This document shows, piece by piece, positions 1 through 8,316 of a stretch of 64,000 bases of DNA. Under the pieces are notes generated by a model, which was not told the origin of the DNA, did no database searches, and saw only the letters and a list, made by a program, of their open reading frames with translations. Positions within the stretch are counted from its first letter, which is position 1, and each line of letters begins with the position of its first letter. Made by a program: the position numbers and the translations under genes. The DNA is from Microtetraspora glauca (GTDB lineage: Bacteria; Actinomycetota; Actinomycetes; Streptomycetales; Streptomycetaceae): contig JOFO01000004.1 in assembly GCA_000721275.1 (NCBI GenBank), positions 186,001 to 250,000 on the forward strand. Reading direction: 5' to 3'.

Positions 1-342
1 GCTCAGGGAGTGCTCAGCGGGGTGCTCTTCGACGACGTCGCCACGATGAACGCGGCCATGCCGGCCGCGCTGCCGTTCCTGCTCCGGCTCGCGAGCGATC
101 CGGGCGTTCCGGTGCGTGCGGAGCTGCGCGACGTGGTGGTGACGGCCGCTGAGCTCTCCGAGTCGGTTGCCGGGCAGAGCGAGGCATGGGTGCTGTGGTA
201 CGGCGCCGACGAGGATCGTCCCGAACGCGCCCTCTGCCGAGCGGTGTTCGCCGCGCACGCGGGCGTCGTGGCGTCGCTCGCGGCGGACGTGGCCGATCCG
301 GCCCGCCGGGCGAGCCTCCGGCAGGCCGCCGGTCTGCTCTGA
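1..342 (+). CDS. C-terminal end of a HEAT-like protein (partial)
   Basis: The frame is open from the first base, so the start lies outside the window; about 113 residues are visible. The protein is rich in Ala, Leu and Val helices, and the segment DPGVPVRAELRDVV looks like one HEAT-type helical repeat (D-P-x-V-R). A better preserved example occurs in the HEAT-like protein at 52777-53808. No catalytic motif is visible, so a scaffold or binding role is only an inference from the fold. It converges on the hydrolase at 368-1096 with 25 bases between the stops. The assignment is weak because most of the protein is missing. Confidence 0.5.
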   Translation, partial: AQGVLSGVLFDDVATMNAAMPAALPFLLRLASDPGVPVRAELRDVVVTAAELSESVAGQSEAWVLWYGADEDRPERALCRAVFAAHAGVVASLAADVADPARRASLRQAAGLL

Positions 343-367
343 CGGGCGTGTGGGGAGTGTCCGCGGG

Positions 368-1096
368 TCACTCCGTGACCGGTACGCACTCCGTGAGCAG
401 GTCGACGATGTCGCGCCAGGCTCGCTGGGCGTGCTGGGGGTGGTGGCCGACGCCGGGGACCGTGGTGTGGTCGACCGGCGGGTGGTGGAAGGCGTGCTGG
501 GCGCCGCCGTAGACCGTGAGGCGCCAGTCGACGCCCGCGGCGCGCATCTCCGCGGTGAACGCCTCCCGTTGCGCGGGCGACATGATCGGGTCCTCCGATC
601 CGACCCCGGCCCACACCGGGCAGCGGATGTGCGCCGCCTCGCCCGGCCGGCCCGTGGTCACCGCGTTGACCGTGCCGATCGCGCGCAGGTCGACGCCGGC
701 CCGGCCGAGTTCCAGGGCGATCGCGCCCCCGGTGCCGTAGCCGATGGCGGCGATCCGGCCCGGGTCGGTCCGGGGCTCGGAACGCAGGACGTCGAGCGCG
801 GCGTGGCCGATCTCCCGCATGCGGTCGGCGTCGGCGAGCAGCGGCAGGCAGCGGTCCAGCATCTCCTGCGGGTCGGCCAGATAGCGCCCGCCGTGCAGGT
901 CGAAGGCCAGCGCCACGTACCCCAGTTCGGCCAGCGCCTCGGCCCGCCGGCGCTCGACGTCGCTCAGGCCGATGCCCTCGGGGCCGACCAGCACGGCGGG
1001 CCGGCGTCCGGTGCCGGCCGGGAGCGCCAGGTGTCCGAACATGGTCAGGGCGTCGGCCTGGTAGGTGACCGTGTGGGTGGTGACTGTGGTGGTCAT
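368..1096 (-). CDS. dienelactone-hydrolase family protein lacking the nucleophile
   Basis: A 242-residue protein of normal length for the dienelactone hydrolase (DLH) family of alpha/beta hydrolases, with no signal peptide. It begins MTTTVTTHTVTYQ. The elbow motif reads G-Y-G-T-G-G (about residue 119), where DLH enzymes have G-x-C-x-G-G and esterases G-x-S-x-G. The nucleophile position is therefore Gly. The acid (GSEDPIMS) and the histidine (GGAQHAFHHP) of the triad are present. Known family members cleave cyclic esters; this one may use other chemistry or bind ligand without hydrolysis. It looks monocistronic, about 95 bases from the lipoprotein gene on the same strand. Fold assignment is secure, activity is not. 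Confidence 0.85.
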   Translation of the reverse strand: MTTTVTTHTVTYQADALTMFGHLALPAGTGRRPAVLVGPEGIGLSDVERRRAEALAELGYVALAFDLHGGRYLADPQEMLDRCLPLLADADRMREIGHAALDVLRSEPRTDPGRIAAIGYGTGGAIALELGRAGVDLRAIGTVNAVTTGRPGEAAHIRCPVWAGVGSEDPIMSPAQREAFTAEMRAAGVDWRLTVYGGAQHAFHHPPVDHTTVPGVGHHPQHAQRAWRDIVDLLTECVPVTE

Positions 1097-1191
1097 GCGA
1101 CGCGACGGTAGTCACCGCCGCGCCCGCACGGGGCGCTGTTCACCGACGGCAGACAGCAGTCGGCACCGCCCCCGCCCCCGGCTCGGTCGGG

Positions 1192-1881
1192 TCAGACCAT
1201 GCGGGTGCAGACGTGGACCGACTCGCTGCCGCCGCGTTCGGAGTGGACGATGCGGAGGACGTCGTTCTTGTACGTGACCTTGAGGTACTGGCCGTCGGTG
1301 GTGCCGTCGTGGCCCGGGGGCTGCCAGGGGAGCAGCAGGGACGTGCCCTCGCCGACCTCCTTGGGGACCGTGAGGGCCTGGCCGCCCGTCAGCTTGTCCA
1401 CGTCCTCGGGCGCGTCGAACACGTCGATCCGCAGGTGTCCGCCGCGCAGCAGCCAACTGCCGGTCCAGGTCACCTGCTTGCCGCCGCCTTTCCAGACGAG
1501 GGTGAAGCCGCCGTTGCCGCCGCCGTCCGCCATCACGGTCGCCTTGCCCTTGACCGTCTCGCCGCCGGGAGTAGTGGACTCGACGGTCCAGCCGCCCCGG
1601 ACGAAGGCGTCGAAGGCGCGGCTCATGACGCCAGTCGTCGTCGCCTCCGGAGAACTCGGTGCCGAAGTGGGCTGATTCGCCGACGGCGTGGCCGAGGCCG
1701 TGGCCGAGGTCGCGGGCGTGGGCGTCGTCGCCGATGCCGTACTACCGCCCGTCCCCGCCTTCTTCGTCTCGCCCGTGCAGGCCGCGACCAGCGCCGAGGC
1801 GGCGCCGATCGCCAGGTACCGGAGGGTGGTGCGCCGGCCGATGAGGCGCGTCGCCGCCCTGAGCTGCTGGATGTCCTTCAT
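1192..1881 (-). CDS. secreted lipoprotein of unknown function
   Basis: A 229-residue protein with an N-terminal export signal ending in the lipobox L-V-A-A-C (Cys about 35), preceded by paired arginines (GRRTTLRYL) that would suit Tat export. Residues about 40-85 are a low-complexity Thr/Ser/Ala/Pro linker. The remaining 140 residues form a soluble domain with alternating beta-rich segments (GGFTLVWKGGG, VTWTGSWLL, YLKVTYKNDVLRI), suggesting a small beta-barrel or sandwich outside the membrane. I recognise no family and no catalytic residues. It probably has its own promoter; the next upstream gene, the XRE regulator, is divergent. Confidence 0.75.
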   Translation of the reverse strand: MKDIQQLRAATRLIGRRTTLRYLAIGAASALVAACTGETKKAGTGGSTASATTPTPATSATASATPSANQPTSAPSSPEATTTGVMSRAFDAFVRGGWTVESTTPGGETVKGKATVMADGGGNGGFTLVWKGGGKQVTWTGSWLLRGGHLRIDVFDAPEDVDKLTGGQALTVPKEVGEGTSLLLPWQPPGHDGTTDGQYLKVTYKNDVLRIVHSERGGSESVHVCTRMV

Positions 1882-2020
1882 GTCGCCCCCGTGTGCCGTC
1901 GGTTGAAGTCAGCGGCCGCCCATCGTACGCCGACGGCTGAGACCGTCGATCATGACGCCGTCGCGCCTCCGCCGGCCGCACGGCCCTGCGTTCCGCGCGG
2001 ACGGCGCGTTCCGCGCCGCC

Positions 2021-2026
2021 TAGGAT
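2021..2026 (+). promoter_or_regulatory. -10 element of a leaderless promoter
   Basis: TAGGAT lies six bases before the ATG at 2033, so transcription should begin at or next to the start codon. No Shine-Dalgarno sequence is present between them, which fits a leaderless mRNA as is common in actinomycetes. Confidence 0.55.
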
Positions 2027-2032
2027 GCCCGG

Positions 2033-2890
2033 ATGGAGTTCCACCGCCTTCCCGCCGAAGCACGGGCCCGACGGACCGCCGAGATACGGGAGTTCCTGCG
2101 GACGCGACGGGCGCGGGTGTCGCCGGGCGACGCCGGGCTCGCGGTCGGCGACCTGCGCGCCCGCCGGACGCCCGGCCTGCGGCGGGAGGAGGTCGCGGTG
2201 CTCGCCGGCGTCGGCGTCTCCTGGTACACGTGGCTGGAGCAGGGCCGGGAGATCAACGTCTCCGCGGACGTGCTGGACGCCGTCGCGAGGGTGCTCCGCC
2301 TCGACCCCATGGAGCGCGAACACCTCTACCTGCTCGCCGGGTTGAACCCGCCCCGGACCGCCGCCGCCCCCGGGCGCGTCGTTCCGGACGGGCTGCGGCA
2401 GGTGATCGACTCCTGGCTGCCGCGCCCCGCGTACCTGCTGGACCGGCACTGGAACCTGGTGGCCGTCAACCGGGCCGCCGAGGCGGTCTTCGGCTACGGC
2501 GAGGACGACCACAACTGCCTCGTCACCTTCTTCACCAGCGCCCGTTACCGCTCGTCCCTCGTCGGTGGGCAGGACGCCGCGCGGACCATCGTCGGCCAGT
2601 TCCGCGCGGACGCCGCGCGCTACCCGGACGACCCCGAATTCGGGCGGCTCGCCGCCGACATGTGCGCCGTCAGCCCGGAGTTCGCCGCGATCTGGCGGGA
2701 GTACGGGCTCCGCGGCGCGGCCGGCGGGACCAAGACGGTCGACCACCCCGCTTGCGGCGAACTCGTCTTCACCTACACCACGCTGACCGTCCCGGAGCTG
2801 CCCGGTCACCGCCTGATGCTGCACACGCCCGCCCCCGGCACGGACACCGGGGAACGGCTCGCCGCCTTGCTCGCGGCGGTGCCGGCGTAA
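2033..2890 (+). CDS. XRE-family regulator with MmyB-type ligand domain
   Basis: A 285-residue regulator. Residues about 35-90 form a Cro/C1-type helix-turn-helix (RTPGLRREEVAVLAGVGVSWYTWLEQGR), including the R-R-E-E-V-A signature of the actinobacterial MmyB-like group. Residues about 110-275 match the MLTR-type ligand-binding domain that follows it (YLLDRHWNLVAVN, then VSPEF). Such proteins usually control a neighbouring oxidoreductase gene; here an SDR follows about 100 bases downstream on the same strand. The ATG at 2033 is chosen because a -10 element sits six bases upstream. Family is clear, the ligand is unknown. Confidence 0.9.
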   Translation: MEFHRLPAEARARRTAEIREFLRTRRARVSPGDAGLAVGDLRARRTPGLRREEVAVLAGVGVSWYTWLEQGREINVSADVLDAVARVLRLDPMEREHLYLLAGLNPPRTAAAPGRVVPDGLRQVIDSWLPRPAYLLDRHWNLVAVNRAAEAVFGYGEDDHNCLVTFFTSARYRSSLVGGQDAARTIVGQFRADAARYPDDPEFGRLAADMCAVSPEFAAIWREYGLRGAAGGTKTVDHPACGELVFTYTTLTVPELPGHRLMLHTPAPGTDTGERLAALLAAVPA

Positions 2891-2991
2891 GCCGAGGGCC
2901 GGGAGTGCCTCCCGTACGCGAAGGTGGTGGTGGCAGACCCAGGTTCGTCCCGCACTGCCGGGGGCCCGGCCCGGCGCGCATGATCGTCGGC

Positions 2992-3747
2992 ATGGAGCGA
3001 TTCACCCACCACACCGTTCTGATCACCGGCGGCACCTCGGGCATCGGGTACGCCACGGCCCGACGCCTCCTCGACGAGGGCGCCCACGTCGTCATCACCG
3101 GACGCGACGAGGAGCGCCTGGACAAGGCGGCGGCCGGCCTCGGCGCCGGAGAGCGGCTGCTGACCGTCCGCGCGGACGTCGCCGACCTGGCCGACCTCGA
3201 CGCGCTGATGGGCCGGGTCCGGGCGTGGCGCGGCGGCCTCGACGCCCTCTTCGCCAACGCGGGCACCGGTGTGTTCAAGCCCGGCGCCGAGATCACGGAA
3301 GCCGACTTCGACCGGTCCACCGACGTGAACTTCAAGGGCGTCTTCTTCACCGTCCAGAAGGCGCTGCCCCTGCTGAAGGACGGCGGCGCGATCGTCCTGA
3401 ACGCCTCCTGGACCCTGTACCGCGGACTGCCGGTCGCCTCCGTCTACTCCGCGACGAAGGCCGCCGTCCACAACCTGGCCCGCACCCTCGGCTCCGACCT
3501 CGCACCGCGCGGCATCCGCGTCAACTCGGTCAGCCCCGGCTTCATCGACACCGAGATGTACCGGGACGCCAACGCCGACGCCGAGGCGGACGCCCGGAAC
3601 GCCGCACAGGTGCCGCTCGGCACGATCGGCCGCGGCGCCGACGTGGCCGCCGCCGTCGCGTTCCTCGCCTCCGCCGACGCCGCCTACGTCACCGGCCAGG
3701 ACCTGGTGATCGACGGCGGCCTCGTCGGGTCCTTCCCGAACCCCTGA
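2992..3747 (+). CDS. short-chain dehydrogenase/reductase
   Basis: A 251-residue classical SDR. It has the cofactor motif T-G-G-T-S-G-I-G, the N-A-G motif, the catalytic Ser in LNASW, Y-S-A-T-K (Tyr and Lys of the active site), and the PGFIDTE segment and IDGG end typical of the family. The substrate cannot be read from the sequence; an alcohol/ketone interconversion with NAD(P)H is expected. ATG 2992 (MERFTHH) is preferred to ATG 2980 because CATGAT, seven bases upstream, can serve as the -10 of a leaderless transcript. It lies downstream of the XRE regulator at 2033-2890, a common regulator-plus-target pair. Confidence 0.9.
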   Translation: MERFTHHTVLITGGTSGIGYATARRLLDEGAHVVITGRDEERLDKAAAGLGAGERLLTVRADVADLADLDALMGRVRAWRGGLDALFANAGTGVFKPGAEITEADFDRSTDVNFKGVFFTVQKALPLLKDGGAIVLNASWTLYRGLPVASVYSATKAAVHNLARTLGSDLAPRGIRVNSVSPGFIDTEMYRDANADAEADARNAAQVPLGTIGRGADVAAAVAFLASADAAYVTGQDLVIDGGLVGSFPNP

Positions 3748-3762
3748 GACCGGGCAGGCACG

Positions 3763-3813
3763 TCCGTGTCCACGCCCTCGCGCGGAACCGGCCGACGACG
3801 GCGTGGACACGGA
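3763..3813. terminator. bidirectional hairpin between convergent genes
   Basis: A perfect 14-base inverted repeat (3763-3776 TCCGTGTCCACGCC with 3800-3813) encloses a 23-base loop, between the SDR stop and the CsbD stop. A run of A follows on the plus strand. It can serve both convergent genes. Confidence 0.7.
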
Positions 3814-3844
3814 GAAAACCCCTCACGGGGCGGGGCGGGTCAGG

Positions 3845-4033
3845 TCACGACGTCCCGCGCTTGCGGGCGCCCCGGGCCTTCTCCGCCATGTTCCGCACCT
3901 TCTCGACGGCCTCGCGGCCGGCGCCCTGCGCGCGGTCGCCCTTGCCTTCCGCCTCCATCCGCCGGTTGCCGGTGGCCTTGCCCACGGCGTCCTTGATCTT
4001 GCCCTTGCCCTTCTGCATGTCGCCCTTGGCCAT
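3845..4033 (-). CDS. csbD: CsbD-like stress protein
   Basis: A 62-residue, Lys/Gly/Glu-rich hydrophilic protein with the CsbD pattern: KGKIKDAVGKATGN followed by EAEGKGDRAQGAG. Members of the family are small general-stress proteins (sigma-B regulon in Bacillus) of unknown biochemical role, probably partly disordered in the cytoplasm. The ATG at 4033 is preferred over the in-frame GTG at 4042 because AAGGA then sits about ten bases upstream. It follows the PfpI-type gene by 30 bases on the same strand and may be co-transcribed with it, a plausible stress pair. Confidence 0.88.
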   Translation of the reverse strand: MAKGDMQKGKGKIKDAVGKATGNRRMEAEGKGDRAQGAGREAVEKVRNMAEKARGARKRGTS

Positions 4034-4063
4034 GGCGGACACGTCCTTTCTCGTCGGGCTCCG

Positions 4064-4666
4064 TCACGCCGCCGTTCCCGCGCCCGCGAGGGTGCGGACG
4101 ATCGCCGCCGCGAAGGCGTCGATGTCGTCCGGCTTGCGGGAGGTGATCAGCGGGTGCTCTCCGGAGGTGTCGACGACGACCTCCTGGTCCCGCCAGGTGC
4201 CGCCGGCGTTCTCCAGGTCGGGACGGAGGGTGGGGTACGACGTGAGCTCGCGGTCCTTGGCGAGCCCGCTGTCGACCAGGAGCCACGGTCCGTGACAGAT
4301 CGCGGCCACCGGCTTGCCCTCCTCGGCGAAGGCCGACACGAGGCGGCGGGCGTCGTCGTCGGCCCGCAGGTGGTCGGCGTTGATCGTGCCGCCCGGCACG
4401 ATCACGGCGTCGTACCCCTCCGAGGTGGCCTCCGCCAGCGTCGTGTCCGGCGTGACCTCCGCGCCGGGCTCGCGGTCGCTCACCAGGGTCCGTACCGGCT
4501 CGTCCTTCTGCGCGGCGACCGTCACCCGGGCTCCGTTCTCCCGCAGCACGGCCACCGGCTCGCGCAGCTCGTCCTGCTCGGTGCCGTAGTTGGTCGTGAG
4601 GACGAGCACGCTGCGCCCGCCGAGCTCGCCGTCGTGCTTGCCGTCGTGGTGTTCGTGGTGCGACAC
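4064..4666 (-). CDS. DJ-1/PfpI-family glyoxalase/protease-like protein
   Basis: A 200-residue protein covering the full DJ-1/PfpI domain. The nucleophile elbow A-I-C-H-G-P-W carries the reactive Cys, followed by the expected His. An acidic residue in GTEQDEL near the N terminus supplies the partner Glu. The family includes stress-induced deglycase, glyoxalase III and peptidase-like proteins; the PfpI/YhbO subgroup is the closest by eye. A His-rich start (MSHHEHHDGKHDG) is unusual and might bind metal. GTG 4666 has GGAGAGGA upstream. The CsbD gene follows on the same strand, suggesting a stress unit. Confidence 0.88.
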   Translation of the reverse strand: MSHHEHHDGKHDGELGGRSVLVLTTNYGTEQDELREPVAVLRENGARVTVAAQKDEPVRTLVSDREPGAEVTPDTTLAEATSEGYDAVIVPGGTINADHLRADDDARRLVSAFAEEGKPVAAICHGPWLLVDSGLAKDRELTSYPTLRPDLENAGGTWRDQEVVVDTSGEHPLITSRKPDDIDAFAAAIVRTLAGAGTAA

Positions 4667-4776
4667 GATGTGGTCCTCTCCGGTGTCGTCGCGGCTCCGT
4701 CACCTGGGCGCCTCACCCGGCGGGCGCGGCTCAAACGTCGAGGCGGGTGGCGAGGGCCCACGGGCTGCCGGCTCGG

Positions 4777-5265
4777 TCACGCCCCCGTCGTGGAGCCGGG
4801 GCGGACGATCATCAGGACGGTGACCGTGGCCCACAGCAGGTTGAAGACGCCGGTGAGCATCGCGAGCCGGGCCGCCGCCGCTGTGGGAACCGGCAGACCG
4901 GGCCCGCTCGCCGTCTGCTCCAGGGCCCGGCTCTGGGCGGGCAGGAGGAGCAGGCCCAGGACTCCGGCCGCGGCGGCGGTCAGCGCCATCGAGACGATCA
5001 GCCAGGTGTCGCCCAGGACGCCGAGGCTACGGGCCGTGGCGATGCCGAAGACGGGGACCGTGACCCCGACGTACGCGTAGACGTGGCAGATGCGGTGCAG
5101 CGTCCGCAGGGTCGCCAGGGCGTCGCCCCGGCCGGAAGCGCCGCCGTCGGCGGGGTCGCCGTACGCGCGCCGGAGGGTCGCGGGGAACATGCTCGCCGCG
5201 ACGGTCACCGGCCCGATGGCGACGATGGCGGCCAGGACGTGCACGGAGAGGAGCAGCTTGGTCAT
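4777..5265 (-). CDS. DUF2269-like membrane protein
   Basis: A 162-residue integral membrane protein with about four hydrophobic segments: residues 1-25, about 60-80, about 90-110 and about 135-155. The first (LLLSVHVLAAIVAIGPV) has the His-containing start of the DUF2269 family. Its function is unknown; relatives are small multi-spanning proteins sometimes found near redox genes. ATG 5265 has a strong GGAGGGG site. That ATG overlaps the TGA of a possible 32-codon upstream frame (5262-5360). Confidence 0.8.
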   Translation of the reverse strand: MTKLLLSVHVLAAIVAIGPVTVAASMFPATLRRAYGDPADGGASGRGDALATLRTLHRICHVYAYVGVTVPVFGIATARSLGVLGDTWLIVSMALTAAAAGVLGLLLLPAQSRALEQTASGPGLPVPTAAAARLAMLTGVFNLLWATVTVLMIVRPGSTTGA

Positions 5266-5360
5266 GCCCGCCCCTCCTGGATCGCCGGGGAGGCGGACCG
5301 CGCGGGTTCGGCGGGCGACGGGTTCCTGGTGCCTGTGACGGCAGCGGTGGTGCGGGGCAT
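5262..5360 (-). CDS. possible short upstream ORF
   Basis: A 32-codon frame beginning MPRTTAAVTG whose TGA overlaps the ATG of the DUF2269-like gene (ATGA). The overlap would allow translational coupling, but only a weak purine stretch precedes its ATG and the composition (Thr, Ala, Pro, Arg) is unremarkable. It may be chance. Confidence 0.25.
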   Translation of the reverse strand: MPRTTAAVTGTRNPSPAEPARSASPAIQEGRA

Positions 5361-5405
5361 GGCGGGTGCTTTCTGCTTTCGGTCAGGAGGGGGTGGGAAG
5401 CGGGT

Positions 5406-5447
5406 GGGAGAGGGAGGGGTACGGGCGGGAGAGCGAGGGGTGCGGGC
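5406..5447. repeat. two tandem copies of a 21-bp G-rich unit
   Basis: Unit one (5406-5426) and unit two (5427-5447) are 21 bases each and differ at two positions. They lie in the divergent spacer between the DUF2269-like gene and the GlxA-type regulator, within a purine-rich plus strand. Confidence 0.75.
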
Positions 5448-5593
5448 GGGACGCTCCGAGTCAACCGGTCGGCGCCGTGATCGCCCAGTGGCACTGCCGC
5501 CAGGTCTCAACGGAAAAGTGCCAGACGCTGCCGTACGGCTCTGAACTGCGCCGGTATGGGAACAGGCGAGCGCGCGACCGGAGGGCGGCGCGG

Positions 5594-5599
5594 TAGGTT
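5594..5599 (+). promoter_or_regulatory. -10 element of a leaderless promoter
   Basis: TAGGTT ends six bases before the ATG at 5606, with no ribosome-binding sequence between, as at 2021-2026. Confidence 0.45.
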
Positions 5600-5605
5600 C
5601 CCGCC

Positions 5606-6544
5606 ATGCACACCGTCGCCGTACTCGCGCTGGACCAGGTGATCCCGTTCGACCTGTCCACGCCGATCGAAGCCTTCTCGCGGACCCGGCTGCCCGACGG
5701 GCGGCCCGGCTACCAGGTCCGGGTGTGCGCCGAGCGGGACGAGGTCGACGCCGGCGCGTTCACGCTGCGCGCGCCCTGGGGGCTGGAGGGCCTGCGGGAG
5801 GCGGACACGGTCATCGTGCCGGGCGTCGCCGATCCGGCGGCGCCGCTCGCGCCGGCCGTCCGCGACGCGCTCCGGTCGGCCGCCGCCGACGGCACCCGGA
5901 TCGCCTCCCTCTGCGTCGGCACCTTCCCGCTCGCCGCGACCGGACTCCTCGACGGGCTGCGCGTCACCACCCACTGGCAGGCCGCCGGGCTGCTCGCCGC
6001 GCTCCACCCGGCCCTCGACGTCGACCCCGACGTCCTGTACGTCGACAACGGACAGTTCCTCACCTCGGCCGGCGCGGCGGCGGGGCTCGACCTCTGCCTG
6101 CACATGATCCGCCGCGACTACGGCTCCGCGGTGGCCGCCGACGCGGCCCGGCTGTCGGTGATGCCGCTCGAACGGGAAGGCGGGCAGGCGCAGTTCATCG
6201 TGCACGACCACACGCCGACGCCGCAGGGCTCCGAACTGGAGGCGCTGCTCGACTGGCTGCGCGCGAACATGGCCCGGGAACTCACCCTCGCCGACATCGC
6301 CGAACGGGCCGGGACCAGCACCCGGACCCTCATCCGGCGCTTCCGCGACCAGACGGGCACGACCCCGCTCCAGTGGCTGAACCGGGCGCGGATCCGGCAG
6401 GCGCAGCACCTCCTGGAGACCACCGGGCACTCCGTCGAACGCATCGGCGGGCAGGTCGGATTCGGTTCCCCGACCGCCTTCCGCGAGCGCTTCAAGCGCA
6501 CCACGGGCGTCAGTCCGCAGACCTACCGGCGCACCTTCGCCTGA
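5606..6544 (+). CDS. GlxA-type AraC-family regulator
   Basis: A 312-residue two-domain regulator. Residues 1-170 are a DJ-1/PfpI-like sensory domain (PFDLSTPIEAF, VPGVADP, ASLCVGTFPLAATGLL) with a Cys at the usual elbow (SLCVG). Residues about 215-310 are an AraC/XylS double helix-turn-helix ending GFGSPTAFRERFKRTTGVSPQTYR. This is the architecture of GlxA/FtrA proteins, which sense small metabolites or redox signals. No obvious target gene sits beside it; the next gene is a ROK regulator 190 bases on. The start is set by the leaderless -10 element. Confidence 0.92.
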   Translation: MHTVAVLALDQVIPFDLSTPIEAFSRTRLPDGRPGYQVRVCAERDEVDAGAFTLRAPWGLEGLREADTVIVPGVADPAAPLAPAVRDALRSAAADGTRIASLCVGTFPLAATGLLDGLRVTTHWQAAGLLAALHPALDVDPDVLYVDNGQFLTSAGAAAGLDLCLHMIRRDYGSAVAADAARLSVMPLEREGGQAQFIVHDHTPTPQGSELEALLDWLRANMARELTLADIAERAGTSTRTLIRRFRDQTGTTPLQWLNRARIRQAQHLLETTGHSVERIGGQVGFGSPTAFRERFKRTTGVSPQTYRRTFA

Positions 6545-6737
6545 CCGCCGTACGGGCGCCGAGCGGTCGCCGCCCGGCCGTCTTTGTCCCGGGAGTGGAA
6601 GAAGTCGTGCTTGTTTCCTGCGCAAGTAGTTCCCAGGGCGGGAGAGCGCTGCTACGTTCCTCTCGAAAGCCCGACGGGTCGACCGCCGCGGACAGGCATT
6701 CGGGCCCCCAGCCGGAGGCGGGGGAGGGGAGGGATTC

Positions 6738-7928
6738 GTGAGACGGATGACCGCTCGACCCGCGAACGTGCACCAGGCGCGCCTGCTGCGCCTGTTGCGC
6801 GACGGAGGCCCCAACTCCCGCGCGCAGCTGGGCGATCTCGTCGACCTGTCCCGCTCCAAACTGGCGGTCGAGGTGGACCGGCTGCTGGAGACGGGCCTGG
6901 TGGCCGCGGACGGACTCGCCGCCTCGCGCGGCGGTCGCCGCTCGCACAACCTCCGGCTCGCCCCGTCCCTGCGCTTCCTGGGCGTCGACATCGGCGCCAC
7001 CTCGATCGACGTCGCCGTCACCAACGCCGAACTGGAGGTCCTCGGGCACCTGAACCAGCCCGTGGACGTCCGCGAGGGACCCGTCGCCGTCTTCGAGCGC
7101 GTGCTGGCCATGGCCGACAAGCTGAAGGCGTCCGGGGTCGCGGAGGGATTCGACGGCGCCGGCATCGGCGTCCCCGGGCCCGTCCGCTTCCCCGAGGGCG
7201 TTCCCGTCGCGCCGCCGATCATGCCCGGCTGGGACGGCTTCCCCGTCCGCGAGGCCCTGAGCCAGGACCTCGGCTGCCCGGTGATGGTCGACAACGACGT
7301 GAACCTCATGGCGATGGGGGAGCAGCACGCGGGCGTCGCCCGCTCCGTCGGCGACTACCTGTGCGTCAAGATCGGTACCGGCATCGGCTGCGGCATCGTG
7401 ATCGGCGGCCAGGTCTACCGCGGTACGACGGGCAGCGCCGGCGACATCGGACACATCCAGGTCCAGCCCGACGGACGCGCCTGCGCCTGCGGCAACCAGG
7501 GCTGCCTGGAGGCGCACTTCAGCGGCGCGGCGCTGGCCCGCGACGCGGAGGACGCGGCGCGCTCGGGCCGGTCCCCGCACCTGGCCGCGCGACTGGAGGC
7601 GGCCGGTGAGCTGACCGCCGCCGACGTCTCGGCCGCCGCGGCGGCGGGCGACACCGTGGCCCTGGAACTGATCCGCGAGGGCGGACGGCGTCTGGGCCAG
7701 GTCATCGCCGGGCTCGTCAGCTTCTTCAACCCGGGGCTCGTCGTCATCGGCGGCGGTGTCACCGGTCTCGGCCACACCCTGCTGGCCAGCGTCCGCACCC
7801 AGGTCTACCGCCAGTCGCTGCCGCTCGCGACCGGCAACCTCCCCATCGTGCTGGGCGAGTTGGGCCCGACCGCCGGAGTGATCGGCGCGGCCCGGCTCAT
7901 CAGCGACCACGTCTTCTCCCCGGCCTGA
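6738..7928 (+). CDS. ROK-family transcriptional repressor
   Basis: A 396-residue ROK repressor. The N-terminal 65 residues form a winged HTH (RLLRDGGPNSRAQLGDLVDLSRSKLAVEVDRLL). The rest is a sugar-kinase-like fold with D-I-G-A-T (phosphate loop), V-D-N-D-V-N and the zinc motif C-A-C-G-N-Q-G-C-L-E. GTG 6738 follows a purine-rich GGAGGGGAGGG site. It precedes the CUT2 sugar ABC operon and most likely represses it, released by a sugar or sugar phosphate. Whether it keeps kinase activity is unclear, since ROK repressors often do not. Confidence 0.93.
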   Translation: MRRMTARPANVHQARLLRLLRDGGPNSRAQLGDLVDLSRSKLAVEVDRLLETGLVAADGLAASRGGRRSHNLRLAPSLRFLGVDIGATSIDVAVTNAELEVLGHLNQPVDVREGPVAVFERVLAMADKLKASGVAEGFDGAGIGVPGPVRFPEGVPVAPPIMPGWDGFPVREALSQDLGCPVMVDNDVNLMAMGEQHAGVARSVGDYLCVKIGTGIGCGIVIGGQVYRGTTGSAGDIGHIQVQPDGRACACGNQGCLEAHFSGAALARDAEDAARSGRSPHLAARLEAAGELTAADVSAAAAAGDTVALELIREGGRRLGQVIAGLVSFFNPGLVVIGGGVTGLGHTLLASVRTQVYRQSLPLATGNLPIVLGELGPTAGVIGAARLISDHVFSPA

Positions 7929-7932
7929 CCCC

Positions 7933-7952
7933 GGACGGCCGCCCCGCCGTCC
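7933..7952 (+). terminator. hairpin after the ROK gene
   Basis: GGACGGC (7933-7939) pairs with GCCGTCC (7946-7952) across a six-base loop, five bases after the stop. C-rich sequence rather than a T run follows, so termination strength is uncertain. Confidence 0.4.
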
Positions 7953-8316
7953 CCCGTACCTCCGGCAGCGGTACGCCGCCCGCCGAAGCACCCGCGCACC
8001 ACCCGTACCCCGTCCCGTATCCGTACCTTCATCGCACCCGCGTCCCACCCGCACGCCGGACCCCGGCACACCCGCACCCCGGCACACCACCGCACCCAGG
8101 CACCACCCGCACCCCCGCACCCCGCACCACGCAACGGTCCCGTGGCTGTCCGCCATGCCCGCTCACCGCCCCTGCACGCGCCGGTACCCACCACGCCGCA
8201 GGGCCCTGAGCCCCACCCTTCCCTCACCTCGCCTCACCGCGCCTCGCCTCGTCCCGCCGCGCGCCGCGGCCTGCTTCGCCCTGCCCGCACACGGCCCATC
8301 CGCCGAGGGGAACCCC
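7953..8316 (+). other. strand-asymmetric, C-rich spacer before the ABC operon
   Basis: About 360 bases without a supported gene. The plus strand is almost free of G in long stretches and is built from irregular repeats of CACCCGCACCCC and CCGGCACAC up to about 8120, then CTCACCTCGCCTC-type runs. Frames running through it encode only Pro/Arg/His-rich low complexity. It must hold the operator and promoter of the importer operon, and its transcript would be a purine-poor leader. GAGGGG at 8305-8310 is the ribosome site of the ATPase gene. Confidence 0.6.

Noticed and set aside
1213..2991. Long upstream extension of the SDR frame
   Set aside because: It runs antisense through the lipoprotein gene and across the XRE gene in another phase; SDR homology begins at 2992.
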